From: Shewanella litorisediminis
Lineage (GTDB): Bacteria > Pseudomonadota > Gammaproteobacteria > Enterobacterales > Shewanellaceae
Assembly (NCBI RefSeq): GCF_016834455.1
Contig: NZ_CP069213.1
Location: 744,501 to 808,500 of the forward strand
DNA: 64,000 bases
Direction: 5' to 3'
Below the pieces are notes generated by a model, which saw nothing but the letters and a program-made list of their open reading frames with translations, did no database searches and was not told the DNA's origin. The position numbers were made by a program, and so were the translations under genes. Within the stretch, counting starts at the first letter, position 1; each line of letters starts with the position of its first letter. Positions 7,801 to 17,119 of this stretch are shown one piece after another.

Positions 7801-9291
7801 TCAGGGTAGTTTATCCAGACGTTGTATCACCCAGTCGGGGAGTTTTTGCTGCAGGTCAGGTAAGAGTAATCTGGCGTCTCCCTTGATAACGACCCAGGGC
7901 GAGCTGCGTAAATACTGAGCCGGGAAGTCGCCCATGTCTGCCGCCCGTACCAAGGGGGAAGGCAGGTACTCCGGCAGGCCAGTGTCACCGCCACTTATAC
8001 GGGCGTGTTCGAGCATAGTGAGCCATTCTCCCAGGGCAGCCCCCTCGGTGTCCGCTTTGACCTTGTGCTGACCGATAAGGTAACTGTCGAGTGCCTGCAA
8101 TTCGGCCGCGTTTGGCGCTGCGCTGCCAAGTAAACTCAGATGATCCAGTATGCCGCGCACAAAGGCGCCGGTACTTTCGGTGGCGCTTGAACCGTAGAAT
8201 TTCAGGGTGCGGCTCAGGGGATTATCGATGCAGCTGCCATACACGCCGTAGGTCAGGCCTCGTTGACTGCGCAGATCGTAAAAAAGGCGCCCTGCCTGAG
8301 TGCGACCAAGCAGTGCTGCCGTGGCTTTGCAGGGGGTGCTGCTGCCAACGGGGGGGAGTGAGTAGCCAACCCTGACCTGTGATTGCACTTGTCCGGGAGC
8401 ATCCAGCAGATACAGTATTTTCCCGCTGTTTTGATGCCGCTCAGGCAATGCCTCAATGGCCCCAGAGTTAACCGCAGTGAAAGAAGGCTCGGCTGTGCTC
8501 ATCAAAGACTCGGGCGCCCTGGCCGCGATTAGGTGCCAGCGCCCCTGGCTTGCCAATCTGCCCACTTCAGCTGAAATGGCCTGTTGCCCTGCTTCAGCGT
8601 CATTATAAAGTGATAAATAAGGGTGTGCTTTGCCCAGTACAACCTGAGCCCAGAGCCTGTCGATATCCCGGCCGCTGAACGCCTCTATGTGTTTTGCGAG
8701 CCGACTTTCCCGCATCACCCTGTCGCTGTTGTCCTTATTCAGGGTGCCAAAGCCCTCGAACAGGCTTCTTACCCGCATCAGCAGTGCCTCTGGCCCATCG
8801 CAGCGACTGGAAAACACCAGGCTGTGCGGCCTTGCGCTGACGCTCAGGGTCTCGGCGCAGCGCTCCCCCGCCAGGGCATCCAGGCGCAGCTGCGCCTGCA
8901 TTTGCCTCGCTATCATGGGGCCTGAACTGAGAAGGCCTGCCGCAGTGATGACAAGGTGTGTGGCCTCAAGCCGTTCGTCAGGGTGAAAACTCAGTCTGCC
9001 ATTTTCATCTGCCAGGGAAATACCCTGCGCCGGGCGTGGTGGATTGACGGCAGGCTGCAGCACAGGAAAGGGAATCCCCTGGTGTGGCTCAATGCCAGTC
9101 GCAGAGGCATTGTCGCTGGTGACACTATTATCGGAAGCATCACTGGCAAGGGGCACGGTGAGCAGCGCAGGCGTGCTGAAGTCGGCAAGGACCGGCGCCG
9201 CAATGGGCTCATATTCAAGCGCCTTATGCTGGCAGCCAGCCAGTATGCCTGCGACAGGCAAGGCCAGCAGCAGGCGTCTTGCGAGGCTCAT
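7801..9291 (-). CDS. M16-family peptidase-like lipoprotein, non-catalytic partner
   Basis: 496 residues. The N-terminus is a lipoprotein signal with lipobox LAGC at about 16-19, so the protein is predicted to be membrane-anchored in the periplasm. The rest has the two-lobed M16 fold signature but no HxxEH zinc motif. The C-terminal half contains SLPPVGSSTPCKATAALLG and RLFYDLRSQRGLTYGVYGSC, the R/Y substrate-binding region typical of the C-terminal M16 half. Its ATG overlaps the stop of the upstream M16 gene by four bases (ATGA), indicating translational coupling and probable heterodimer formation with the catalytic subunit. Similar two-gene M16 pairs are known in Gammaproteobacteria; the natural substrate here is unknown. 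Confidence 0.85.
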   Translation of the reverse strand: MSLARRLLLALPVAGILAGCQHKALEYEPIAAPVLADFSTPALLTVPLASDASDNSVTSDNASATGIEPHQGIPFPVLQPAVNPPRPAQGISLADENGRLSFHPDERLEATHLVITAAGLLSSGPMIARQMQAQLRLDALAGERCAETLSVSARPHSLVFSSRCDGPEALLMRVRSLFEGFGTLNKDNSDRVMRESRLAKHIEAFSGRDIDRLWAQVVLGKAHPYLSLYNDAEAGQQAISAEVGRLASQGRWHLIAARAPESLMSTAEPSFTAVNSGAIEALPERHQNSGKILYLLDAPGQVQSQVRVGYSLPPVGSSTPCKATAALLGRTQAGRLFYDLRSQRGLTYGVYGSCIDNPLSRTLKFYGSSATESTGAFVRGILDHLSLLGSAAPNAAELQALDSYLIGQHKVKADTEGAALGEWLTMLEHARISGGDTGLPEYLPSPLVRAADMGDFPAQYLRSSPWVVIKGDARLLLPDLQQKLPDWVIQRLDKLP

Positions 9292-10718
9292 AATGCAAGC
9301 TCCTCAAGGCCTTCGGCCCAGCTTTCGGGGAGCCATTCCAGCAGACCTTTGCCAAGCCGGGTGTGCCATGCCGGTTTCAGGTCGAGCCTGACGCTGTGGC
9401 CTGCAAAATAGCGCTGCGCCACCCGCATCAGGTCATGTTCGCTGACATCCCGTACCCTTAGCCAGGGGTTTAGCAGAGGCTGTGCATGGTCAGTGGCAGG
9501 GCTTGCGGCGAGCCATTGTGCCAGGGTTTCATCGCTGCTGAGCTGCTCTTGGTAGTCGGCGAGCCAGAGCTGCTTGAGTTGGCAAAGTTCGGTACCTTTC
9601 ATGGGCTCACTGGCGGCCTGGTTTACCATAGTGTCGATGCCCGCTGCCAGGGTATCCAGGCTCACATTGGCCCGGGGCACCAGTACAAGATTGGTCATGC
9701 CGTGCAGCTCCATCTCCAGCGGCAGGGAATAGTGCAGCAGGCTCTGCTTGCCACTGATGCCGGCGCGCTCCAGGCCGCTGGCGATACGCTGAAACAGTGC
9801 CAGTTCCAAAAGCTTGATGGCGGCGGCATCCGGGTGATTGCGCCCCACAGTATGCCAGGCCATCAGCAGTCCGGGCCATGGCGCTCTTTCGTCTGTGACT
9901 TCCCCGTGCACCGGGGCGCGGGGCTTAACTTCTTGCCGGGTAACGTCAGCTTCATCGGGCTGCGCTGTTTCCCGTGACTGTGCCGGTGCGGGGGCTTGCC
10001 AGCCACCAAAATGCGCGTTGAGCCGGGTTTCAATATCTGCCGGCAGGGCGCCGGTGAGCGCCATGCTTAAACGCGTTGGCCGGTAAAAACGCTGATGGAA
10101 GGCCTTAAGGCTGCCCGCATCGGCCCCGAGAATGTCGGCGCGACTGCCGATAATGGCGTGACGGTAGGGGGTATCAGTCGCCTGACTCAGCAAAAAGGTC
10201 ATCGCCGCACGAAAGTAGGGTTGGTTATCTATGGTTTGTGCCATTTCGGCCAGCACGGTTTTTTGCTGATTGGCAATGGCCTCAGCGGCAAACTGCGGAT
10301 GCTCAAAGCGGTCCCGTTCCAGCGCCAAAGTAAAGTCCAGTCCTTCTGCGGGGATGCGGCTGTAGTAGCGGGTGTCATCGAACAGGGTGCTGGCATTAAA
10401 GCTGGCCCCCATGGCGTTCATCAGCTGGCTGTAGCCGTCGCCCGGGGCAAGGCGGCTGCCTTTGAACAGCAGATGCTCAAACAAATGGGCCCAGCCGGTT
10501 TGTCCCGGCGCCTCGTGGCGAGAGCCGACGGCAAACCGGCTCGCCAGTGTGATGCTTTGTTTGTTGGCCTTGGGGAGCCAAAACAGGCGGATACCGTTAT
10601 CAAGCTGCCTTGTCTCAACGGCCTCGTCCAGATGCCTCAGGGGGTTGTCATCGAACTGGCATTCGGACAGGGGCGCGAGTGTCATCATCGACAGGCCAAG
10701 TACTGCCAGCAATCCCAT
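9288..10718 (-). CDS. M16-family zinc metallopeptidase, catalytic subunit
   Basis: 476 residues from the ATG at 10718, chosen because GGGGAAG lies 8 bases upstream; a longer TTG start would include that ribosome site inside the gene. A signal peptide spans about residues 1-20. The inverted zinc motif HLFEH (HxxEH) lies at about residues 78-82 within GWAHLFEHLLFKGS, and a downstream glutamate in the ALERDRFEHPQF...NQQKTVLAE region would be the third ligand. M16 enzymes cleave small peptides inside a closed chamber. It is the first gene of a two-gene unit with the lipoprotein partner, both exported. It is divergent from an M14 peptidase, making this a small peptidase cluster. Confidence 0.9.
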   Translation of the reverse strand: MGLLAVLGLSMMTLAPLSECQFDDNPLRHLDEAVETRQLDNGIRLFWLPKANKQSITLASRFAVGSRHEAPGQTGWAHLFEHLLFKGSRLAPGDGYSQLMNAMGASFNASTLFDDTRYYSRIPAEGLDFTLALERDRFEHPQFAAEAIANQQKTVLAEMAQTIDNQPYFRAAMTFLLSQATDTPYRHAIIGSRADILGADAGSLKAFHQRFYRPTRLSMALTGALPADIETRLNAHFGGWQAPAPAQSRETAQPDEADVTRQEVKPRAPVHGEVTDERAPWPGLLMAWHTVGRNHPDAAAIKLLELALFQRIASGLERAGISGKQSLLHYSLPLEMELHGMTNLVLVPRANVSLDTLAAGIDTMVNQAASEPMKGTELCQLKQLWLADYQEQLSSDETLAQWLAASPATDHAQPLLNPWLRVRDVSEHDLMRVAQRYFAGHSVRLDLKPAWHTRLGKGLLEWLPESWAEGLEELAL

Positions 10719-10822
10719 GAATATCTTCCCCAAGCCTTTGGAATGGCATTCAGTTTTTCATCATTGCTGATATGATGGCAAGAGCTTTCCACCCTCTTGT
10801 TTTTAAGCCAAGGATGCCTGTT

Positions 10823-11647
10823 ATGAGTCGTTCACCCTTCCAAACCTTTGTCTGGCGCAGTGAGATATTTGAATGTCAAAGCACCGACATCCAACGTTTT
10901 TACAGTCTGCTTGCCATTGAGACAGAGCGCCTTGGACTTGGCAGCAAAACCCTGGGACAGGCCGGGCACCACCCACTGTATTTGTTGCAATCACCCGGGC
11001 AGAAAGCCGGTTTGCCCAATTTGCTCATCAGCGCCGGGTTTCACGGTGAAGAGTCCGCCGGTCCCTGGGGGCTGCTGCACTTTTTATCGCAGCTGGATGG
11101 CGAGCTGTTCAAGCGGGTGAACCTGAGCGTGTTGCCGCTGGTTAACCCTACCGGGTTTGCCAAAGGGCACAGGTTCAATGAGTTGGGTGAAAACCCCAAT
11201 CGCGGCTTTTTTATTGAAAATGGCAAAGCCAAGTCCGGCGACGATACCGCGGCAGAAGGGCGCATACTGCTGGAGCATGCTCACCTGCTGCAGGTGGCAA
11301 GTCGCGATGGCATCCTCACCTGCCATGAAGATGTGCTGATGACAGACACCTATGTGTATACCTTTGAGCCCAGTCAGGCTCCCGGCCGTTTCAGCCATGC
11401 CCTGAGGGATGCGCTGGGGCAGTACTTCCCCATTGCTGCCGATGGCGATGTTGATGACTGCCCGGTACGCAGTGGCGTGATTTTCAACCACTTCGATACC
11501 TCGTTCGAATCCTTTTTGGTACGCAGCGGTGCCCGCGTGGGTTGCTGCAGCGAAACCCCCGGCAAGCAGCCGCTGGATAAACGCATACTGGCCAATGCCG
11601 CCGCCATGAGCACCTTTGTGAACATGCTGGCCCCGGAATTGAGCTAA
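10823..11647 (+). CDS. M14-family zinc carboxypeptidase-like protein
   Basis: 274 residues from the ATG at 10823, with AAGGA 8 bases upstream; ATGs at 10772 and 10814 are less well placed. No signal peptide is seen, so it is cytoplasmic. Zinc-ligand motif HGEES (HxxE) is in SAGFHGEESAGPWG, the substrate-binding N/R pair is in NPTGFAKGHRFNELGENPNRGF, the third ligand is the His of LTCHED, and the catalytic Glu fits CSETPGK near the C-terminus. This is the M14 layout of succinylglutamate desuccinylase/aspartoacylase-like and short carboxypeptidase-like enzymes. It is divergently transcribed from the M16 pair and followed by a terminator. The substrate cannot be told from sequence. Confidence 0.85.
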   Translation: MSRSPFQTFVWRSEIFECQSTDIQRFYSLLAIETERLGLGSKTLGQAGHHPLYLLQSPGQKAGLPNLLISAGFHGEESAGPWGLLHFLSQLDGELFKRVNLSVLPLVNPTGFAKGHRFNELGENPNRGFFIENGKAKSGDDTAAEGRILLEHAHLLQVASRDGILTCHEDVLMTDTYVYTFEPSQAPGRFSHALRDALGQYFPIAADGDVDDCPVRSGVIFNHFDTSFESFLVRSGARVGCCSETPGKQPLDKRILANAAAMSTFVNMLAPELS

Positions 11648-11755
11648 ACGCCGAGGGTAAGTTCGCCAAGGGAATGAGAGTGAACGTGCCTGCTCACTGC
11701 TGTGATGCAGCATCTCAACGGGCAATCAGGCACTGGGAAGTTTCAGAGCAGAAAT

Positions 11756-11785
11756 AAAAACAGCCACGCAATGTGGCTGTTTTTA
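11756..11785. terminator. Bidirectional Rho-independent terminator
   Basis: AAAAA-CAGCCAC-gcaat-GTGGCTG-TTTTTA: a perfect seven-base stem with A-run and T-run on either side. It serves the M14 gene on the plus strand and the L,D-transpeptidase on the minus strand. Confidence 0.92.
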
Positions 11786-11804
11786 TTTATCAGGGTATCC
11801 CAAC

Positions 11805-12722
11805 TCAGGGATTGATGCGTGTTGGCATGCCCGTGCGGCTTTCCAGCAAACGCTTCAGTACGAAGGAGTCGGTTTCGGCATGGGCCACAAAGCGGCTGAT
11901 GGCCGTGGGCAGCGTCAGCGGTACCGGCTCGGCAGAGTCAAACTCGGCCTGTGTGCGTGACAGCGGCTGATGGACTTCGAGGTAGCGTGCGCCATCGGGC
12001 TCTTCGGTGGCCTTGATGGGCTGATTTACAAACTGCACCCGGGTGCCCACAGGCACACTGTTAAACAGGTGCTCGATGTCGTTGTCACGCAGGCGCACAC
12101 AGCCCTGGCTGACCCGCAAACCAATACCAAAGGTGGCGTTGGTGCCGTGAATGGCGTAGAGGTTACCGATATAGAGGGCAAAGAGACCCATGGGGTTGTC
12201 GGGGCCGGCCGGCCACACGGGTGGCAGGGTTACACCCTTGGCGGCATATTCCTTACGGATACGGGGGGTCGGGGTCCAGGTTGGATTGGCGCGTTTACGC
12301 TGCACCGTGGTGACCCAGTTTTCAGGCGTGTCACGTCCTACCTGGCCGATACCTATGGGCAGTACTTCAACGATTTTTTTACCCTTGGGGTAATAATAGA
12401 GGCGCATCTCGGCGATGTTGATCACTATGCCTTCCCGCGGCGCATCGGGCAGGATCAGCTGGTGAGGAATGATAAGGGTACTGCCGGGCTTGGGCAGAAA
12501 GGGGTCGACCCCCGGATTGGCTTCCATCAGGTTTGACAGACCCAATTGAAACTGTGTGGCTATGTCTTCGAGTGTACGCTTATCGTCCGGCACAACATAA
12601 TACTGGTTTTCCCCCACCAAACGGCTGTCTTTGGGCGGCAGGGGATAGATCACCGCCAGTGCCGATTGGCAAAAGCTGATGAGGCTGAAAAATAATATGG
12701 CGAGGCTAAAAACAGGTTTCAT
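11805..12722 (-). CDS. L,D-transpeptidase with LysM-type domain (ErfK/YbiS/YnhG family)
   Basis: 305 residues. A signal peptide spans residues 1-23. A LysM-like segment (about 40-90, [26 protein letters not shown] region) binds peptidoglycan. The YkuD catalytic domain spans about 97-235 and has [10 protein letters not shown] followed by SQGCVRL, the conserved H...SxGCxR motif with the nucleophilic cysteine. Such enzymes act in the periplasm, forming 3-3 cross-links or attaching lipoprotein to meso-DAP. The C-terminal about 60 residues form the usual extension. Which activity applies cannot be settled from sequence. It is a single gene, terminated by the shared hairpin. Confidence 0.92.
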   Translation of the reverse strand: MKPVFSLAILFFSLISFCQSALAVIYPLPPKDSRLVGENQYYVVPDDKRTLEDIATQFQLGLSNLMEANPGVDPFLPKPGSTLIIPHQLILPDAPREGIVINIAEMRLYYYPKGKKIVEVLPIGIGQVGRDTPENWVTTVQRKRANPTWTPTPRIRKEYAAKGVTLPPVWPAGPDNPMGLFALYIGNLYAIHGTNATFGIGLRVSQGCVRLRDNDIEHLFNSVPVGTRVQFVNQPIKATEEPDGARYLEVHQPLSRTQAEFDSAEPVPLTLPTAISRFVAHAETDSFVLKRLLESRTGMPTRINP

Positions 12723-12850
12723 CTGACTCTATTGACTCTCACTGGTGCGGCACTTTCCTGAGCCTGTGGGATACCTTGATGTCTGGCTCCATGGCAGAGC
12801 AGGCATCCTCATCGAATTCGCGCAGAATTTCAACTGCTATTTGACAATAA

Positions 12851-14437
12851 TTATTTCAACCCGAGGCGTTTGGCGAGCCGGTGCAGGTTACCGGGATCCA
12901 GTCCCAGGGCTCTGGCGGTGGAGGCCCAGTTGCCGCGATTGGCGCTGAGAACCTGGCTTATGTAGGCCGCCTGAAAAGCATCTGTGGCCTCCTTCAGGTT
13001 TTTGCCTTCCACCTGCGCAACCGCCGCCGGGCTTTGCACAGGTACAGATGCACTCTGGCCGCCGATGGCGAGCATCTGGGGTTCTATCATCACGGCGCCG
13101 TCGTCGCTGGCGGCTCTGGCCAGGGTGGCGGCTCTCTTTATCACATGTTCAAGCTCGCGCACGTTGCCCGGCCAGTCGTGGTTTTTCAGGCGGCTCAGGG
13201 CATCGGGCCTTATCCTGAGCACAGACAGTCCGAGGGACTTGCGGCTCTGCTCAAGAAAATGACCGCACAGGGGACCAAGATCCTCCGGCCGCTCCCTAAG
13301 TGTCGGCACGTGGAGCGGAAAAACGCTCAGGCGGTGGTACAGGTCGGCCCGGAAGCGGCCGGCCAGCACTTCCTGTTTCAGATCCTTGTTGGTGGCGGCA
13401 ATGATGCGCACATCCACCTTGAGGCTGCGGTCATCGCCGATACGCTGCACATCGCCGTATTGCAATACCCGAAGCAGCTTCGCCTGCAGTCCCAGCGGCA
13501 GTTCGCCGATTTCATCCAAAAACAGGGTGCCCTTGTCGGCAGTCTCAAATTTGCCGCTGCGGTGGCTGATAGCGCCGGTAAAGGCCCCTTTTACGTGGCC
13601 AAAGAGTTCGCTCTCGGCCACAGACTCCGGCAGGGCGGCGCAGTTGAGGTACACCAGCGCTTTTCCTGCCCGTGGGCTGGCCTGGTGTACAGCGCGGGCG
13701 ACCAGTTCTTTGCCTGTGCCGGTTTCCCCAAGGATGAGCACATTCAGGTCAGTGCCTGCGACCGCAAGGATCTCCTGGCGCAGGCTCTCCATCACAGGCG
13801 CATTGCCGACCATGGGGGGAGAATCGTTGTTTGCTTCGCGGCTGCCCTGGCCGAGCAGCGACACCCGCTCAAGCTTGTCCAGCAACAGGGCATTTTTCAG
13901 GGATGCTGCACTTAAGGCGCCAAGCGCTCTCAGTTCCATGGTGCCCAGATTGTCGAATCGCTGTGGGTCGAAGGCATCCAGGGTCAGTGCGCCAATCAGC
14001 TTTTCGTCGTCAAACAGTGGCAGACCAATGCAGGCATGCACGTGGAGCCTGTCTTCCTGATTGGGAATAAGGCCATCATAGGGGTCCGGCAGGGCGCTGT
14101 CGGCGGGAAAACGTACCAGATCGCCCGCTCTGGCGATGGCTTCAAGGCGTGGGTGGCTGTCGATGGCAAAGTGGCGTCCGGCCACGTCCTCGGCCAGCCC
14201 TGCGGTGGCAAGGGGCACAAAGTGGCGGTCACGGAACTCAAGCAGTGCGGCGGCGTCACAGCCCAGATTGGCTTTGACTGTGTCCACCAGCCTGGCAAAG
14301 CGGTCGCGGTGCGACAGGCCGGAGGTGATATCCAGTGCGATGCGGGTGAGCAGGGTTTGGCTGAGTGGCATTGGAGTAAGCTGCCCCGAAATTAATGGCG
14401 TCGGGGTCAGCATACTCTGGTTGGGTGAGATTGTCAT
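12851..14437 (-). CDS. norR: NorR, nitric-oxide-sensing sigma-54 activator
   Basis: 528 residues from the ATG at 14437; longer versions of the frame run into norB. The GAF domain (about 25-175) retains LPDPYDGL and HVHACIG, the region holding residues proposed as ligands of the NO-sensing iron in E. coli NorR. The AAA+ domain (about 200-430) has Walker A GETGTGKE, the sigma-54-contacting GAFTGA loop, Walker B LFLDEIGE and an arginine-finger region. The C-terminal Fis-type helix-turn-helix is [19 protein letters not shown]. In the family, NO binding to the iron relieves GAF repression of the ATPase. It lies 34 bases downstream of norB on the same strand, so it is probably cotranscribed with its own target, unlike the divergent norR-norVW layout of E. 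coli. Confidence 0.95.
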   Translation of the reverse strand: MTISPNQSMLTPTPLISGQLTPMPLSQTLLTRIALDITSGLSHRDRFARLVDTVKANLGCDAAALLEFRDRHFVPLATAGLAEDVAGRHFAIDSHPRLEAIARAGDLVRFPADSALPDPYDGLIPNQEDRLHVHACIGLPLFDDEKLIGALTLDAFDPQRFDNLGTMELRALGALSAASLKNALLLDKLERVSLLGQGSREANNDSPPMVGNAPVMESLRQEILAVAGTDLNVLILGETGTGKELVARAVHQASPRAGKALVYLNCAALPESVAESELFGHVKGAFTGAISHRSGKFETADKGTLFLDEIGELPLGLQAKLLRVLQYGDVQRIGDDRSLKVDVRIIAATNKDLKQEVLAGRFRADLYHRLSVFPLHVPTLRERPEDLGPLCGHFLEQSRKSLGLSVLRIRPDALSRLKNHDWPGNVRELEHVIKRAATLARAASDDGAVMIEPQMLAIGGQSASVPVQSPAAVAQVEGKNLKEATDAFQAAYISQVLSANRGNWASTARALGLDPGNLHRLAKRLGLK

Positions 14438-14471
14438 TTTGACATGGGGGCGCACAGCGCCCCCGTTCAGG

Positions 14472-16748
14472 TTAGATAGTTGATGTTTGGATAGCGGCCA
14501 CAGTGCGGCGTGACAGTGCCTTGCGAACCACATCCACCAGGAACATGGCCAGCAGCAGACCGCCGACGCTGAAGATAATGTCGCCGAATACCCGCATCCA
14601 AACCAGGGTTTCAACCGTGGACGAGTGGATAACCGCCGGTGAGCGGGCAAACCAGTAGCCGTTTTCAATCACGGCAAAGAACTGGGTGATGCCCATGGGC
14701 AGCAGCGACATGAATACCATGGCCGCCAGGCCCAGGTTGAGACTCCAGAACGCGCCCTTGAGCAGCTTCTCATTCCAGGGCATTTCCAGGGTCAGACCGC
14801 GCAGACAGGAGAGCATCAAACCTATGCCCAGCATGCCGTACACGCCCATGAAGGCCGCGTGACCATGGGTAGCTGTGGTGTTCAGACCCTGAACAAAGTA
14901 GAGCGAGATTGGGGGGTTAATCAGGAAGCCAAGAACCCCGGCGCCCACCAGGTTCCAGAAGGCGGTGGCGACGAAGAACATGATGGCCCAGTGGTAGCGC
15001 TGCATCCAGGGCGCGGCGTGGCGCAGACGGTAACTTTCAACGGCTTCAAAGCCAATCAGTGCCAGTGGAACCACTTCCAGTGCCGAGAAGATAGAGCCCC
15101 AGGCAATGATGGAGTTGGTGGTACCGGTAAAGTACAGGTGGTGCAGGGTGCCGATAAGGCCACCGGTGAGGAAGATAACGGTGGCAAAAAGCACGGCACC
15201 GTTGGCGTTGCGGGCGCGGATAAGGCCAAGGCGAACCAGCAGCAGTGCGATAACTGAGGTCGCGAAGGTTTCAAAGAAGCCTTCTACCCACAGGTGCACC
15301 ACCCACCAGCGCCAGTATTCGGCCATCGCCAGGTTGGTGTGTTTGCCCATAAAGAGGCCGGCACCGTAGAACAGGCCAATGGCGACACAGGAGGCGTAGA
15401 GCACCCAAATGACCGGACGCATTTCACCCTGCTGCTTCAGGGCCGGGCGAATGGCGGCTGTGACCAGCGCCAGCCAGATCATGAGTCCCGCAAGCAGCAG
15501 AATTTGCCACACCCGCCCCAGATCCACATATTCATAGCCCTGATGGCCAAAGAGGAAGTTGTTGTCGAGGCTGAAATACTGCTGAACCCCCAGCCATTCA
15601 CCGGCCATGGAACCCAGTACCACCACAACCAGGGCGGCCCAGAGCACATTCACGCCAAGGCGTTGATATTTGGGTTCATAGCCAGACAGCGCGGGCGCTA
15701 TATAAAGCCCCGTGCCGAGCCAGGCGGTGGCAATCCAGAACACGGCCAGCTGGGTGTGCCAGGTTCGGGTGACTGAGTAGGGCAGGATCTCGGCCAGTGG
15801 CAGACCATAAAACTGCTGACCTTCCACCGCGTAGTGGGCTGTGATGCCCCCCAGCACTATCTGCAGCAGGAACAGGCCAATAGCGGTGATGAAATACTTA
15901 CCCACGGCCTTTTGTGATGGCGTAGGCTTGAAGCGGAACAGGGGGTCTTCTTTTGCTGGTTCTGGCAGCGGATGGGCTTTACCGGCGGCGTGATACCACA
16001 CCAGACCGCCAATCCCGGCTATCAGGGTGACGATACTCAAAATCGACCAGACGATATTATCTGAGGTGGGGGTATTGCCAAGCTGGGGATCGTAGGGCCA
16101 GTTGGCGGTGTAGGTGTAAGTTTCACCCGGACGCTCGGTAATGGCCGCCCAGGCACTCCAGAACACGAAGGCGTTGAGCTGCTGACGGTTTGCCAGGTCA
16201 GGAATGGTGCCCTCTTTCATGGCATACTGCTCACGCAGTGTTTGCATGGAGGCATCGTCACCGAAGAGCGCCACATAGTGCTCAACCACCTGGCCAATGG
16301 CCTCAATGCGCGTTGCGCTCAGTGGAACTTCCAGTTTATCGCCGTTATTGAACAGGGTGTTGCGGCGCATATCGTCACGCAGTGACTGTTCAAGTGCGGC
16401 CTGCTGCGACTTGTCCAGGTCGGCAAAGGCTTTGCCATACTGGTTGTGGGCGCTGATATTCAGCCAGGCTTCGGCCTCACGGTGTAACCAGTCGGCTGAC
16501 CAGTCTGGCGCCACATAGGAACCATGGCCCCAGATGGAGCCCAGCTGATGCCCACCCATGGAGCGCCAAACCAGTTGGCCGCGAAGGATGTCGTTTTTGC
16601 TGAAAAGCGTTTGACCGCTTTCACTGGTGAAGGCGTCCGGAATGGGAGGCATCTCCCGATAGATTTCACTGCCAAGGCTCAGCAGTACGGTAAAGGAGGC
16701 AATCAGCACTATTAGCAGTGCAATTGCCGTTTTGCGAAGTGAACTCAT
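14472..16748 (-). CDS. norB: Quinol-dependent nitric oxide reductase (qNOR, NorB)
   Basis: 758 residues from the ATG at 16748, preceded by AGAGAGG. It reduces 2 NO to N2O with electrons from quinol in the inner membrane. An N-terminal periplasmic domain (about 40-220) follows the first helix and carries [15 protein letters not shown] but no CxxCH haem-c motif, as expected for qNOR. About 12 further helices carry the haem-copper-oxidase core: histidines in [38 protein letters not shown] and [14 protein letters not shown] supply haem b, haem b3 and FeB ligands. The glutamates in WVEGFFE fit the NOR-specific acidic residues. It is preceded by a sigma-54 promoter and NorR boxes, and followed by norR. 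Its role here is most likely NO detoxification, since no other denitrification gene is in view. Confidence 0.96.
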   Translation of the reverse strand: MSSLRKTAIALLIVLIASFTVLLSLGSEIYREMPPIPDAFTSESGQTLFSKNDILRGQLVWRSMGGHQLGSIWGHGSYVAPDWSADWLHREAEAWLNISAHNQYGKAFADLDKSQQAALEQSLRDDMRRNTLFNNGDKLEVPLSATRIEAIGQVVEHYVALFGDDASMQTLREQYAMKEGTIPDLANRQQLNAFVFWSAWAAITERPGETYTYTANWPYDPQLGNTPTSDNIVWSILSIVTLIAGIGGLVWYHAAGKAHPLPEPAKEDPLFRFKPTPSQKAVGKYFITAIGLFLLQIVLGGITAHYAVEGQQFYGLPLAEILPYSVTRTWHTQLAVFWIATAWLGTGLYIAPALSGYEPKYQRLGVNVLWAALVVVVLGSMAGEWLGVQQYFSLDNNFLFGHQGYEYVDLGRVWQILLLAGLMIWLALVTAAIRPALKQQGEMRPVIWVLYASCVAIGLFYGAGLFMGKHTNLAMAEYWRWWVVHLWVEGFFETFATSVIALLLVRLGLIRARNANGAVLFATVIFLTGGLIGTLHHLYFTGTTNSIIAWGSIFSALEVVPLALIGFEAVESYRLRHAAPWMQRYHWAIMFFVATAFWNLVGAGVLGFLINPPISLYFVQGLNTTATHGHAAFMGVYGMLGIGLMLSCLRGLTLEMPWNEKLLKGAFWSLNLGLAAMVFMSLLPMGITQFFAVIENGYWFARSPAVIHSSTVETLVWMRVFGDIIFSVGGLLLAMFLVDVVRKALSRRTVAAIQTSTI

Positions 16749-16788
16749 TGTGGCCTCTCTAGCGCTTGTTCTAATGTTATCACTATAA

Positions 16789-16804
16789 GGCAGAATGCGT
16801 GCCA
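16789..16804 (-). promoter_or_regulatory. Sigma-54 (-24/-12) promoter of norB
   Basis: Read on the minus strand: TGGCACGCATTCTGCC, matching the TGGCACG-N4-TTGC consensus except one base in the -12 element. It lies about 40 bases upstream of the norB ATG, leaving a leader of roughly 30 bases. Confidence 0.85.
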
Positions 16805-16857
16805 CCTTTAAATGTTTAGTAATTACAATTATTTATAATAATTTTGTTTTATTGAAT

Positions 16858-16914
16858 TGTTTATATGACAGTGCGTGAAGGTGTCATAAAGACATTGCAA
16901 TTGTTTAAATGACA
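16858..16914 (-). promoter_or_regulatory. Three NorR-type enhancer boxes upstream of norB
   Basis: Three 13-base sites of form TGT-N7-ACA: TGTTTATATGACA (16858-16870), TGTCATAAAGACA (16882-16894) and TGTTTAAATGACA (16902-16914). Each contains the GT-N7-AC core described for the three NorR sites of the E. coli norVW promoter. They lie about 55-110 bases upstream of the -24 element, a normal enhancer distance, and are spaced 24 and 20 bases apart. Confidence 0.85.
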
Positions 16915-17119
16915 TTATTTAGTGTTGATGAATATTGCCAGGATCCTGATTGAAGCTGTCTACCCGGAAGAGTGGGTGGGCTAAACGAATGTTAAGTTGT
17001 AAAAACCAATATAAAACAGTAGTTTTACTTTTGGGTTTTCGACATTAAATTTGCTTTAAAATGCCATTTTGTCATGTTTTATCTGTATAATTTTTGTGAT
17101 TTTTTGATAGGGAGGCGCA

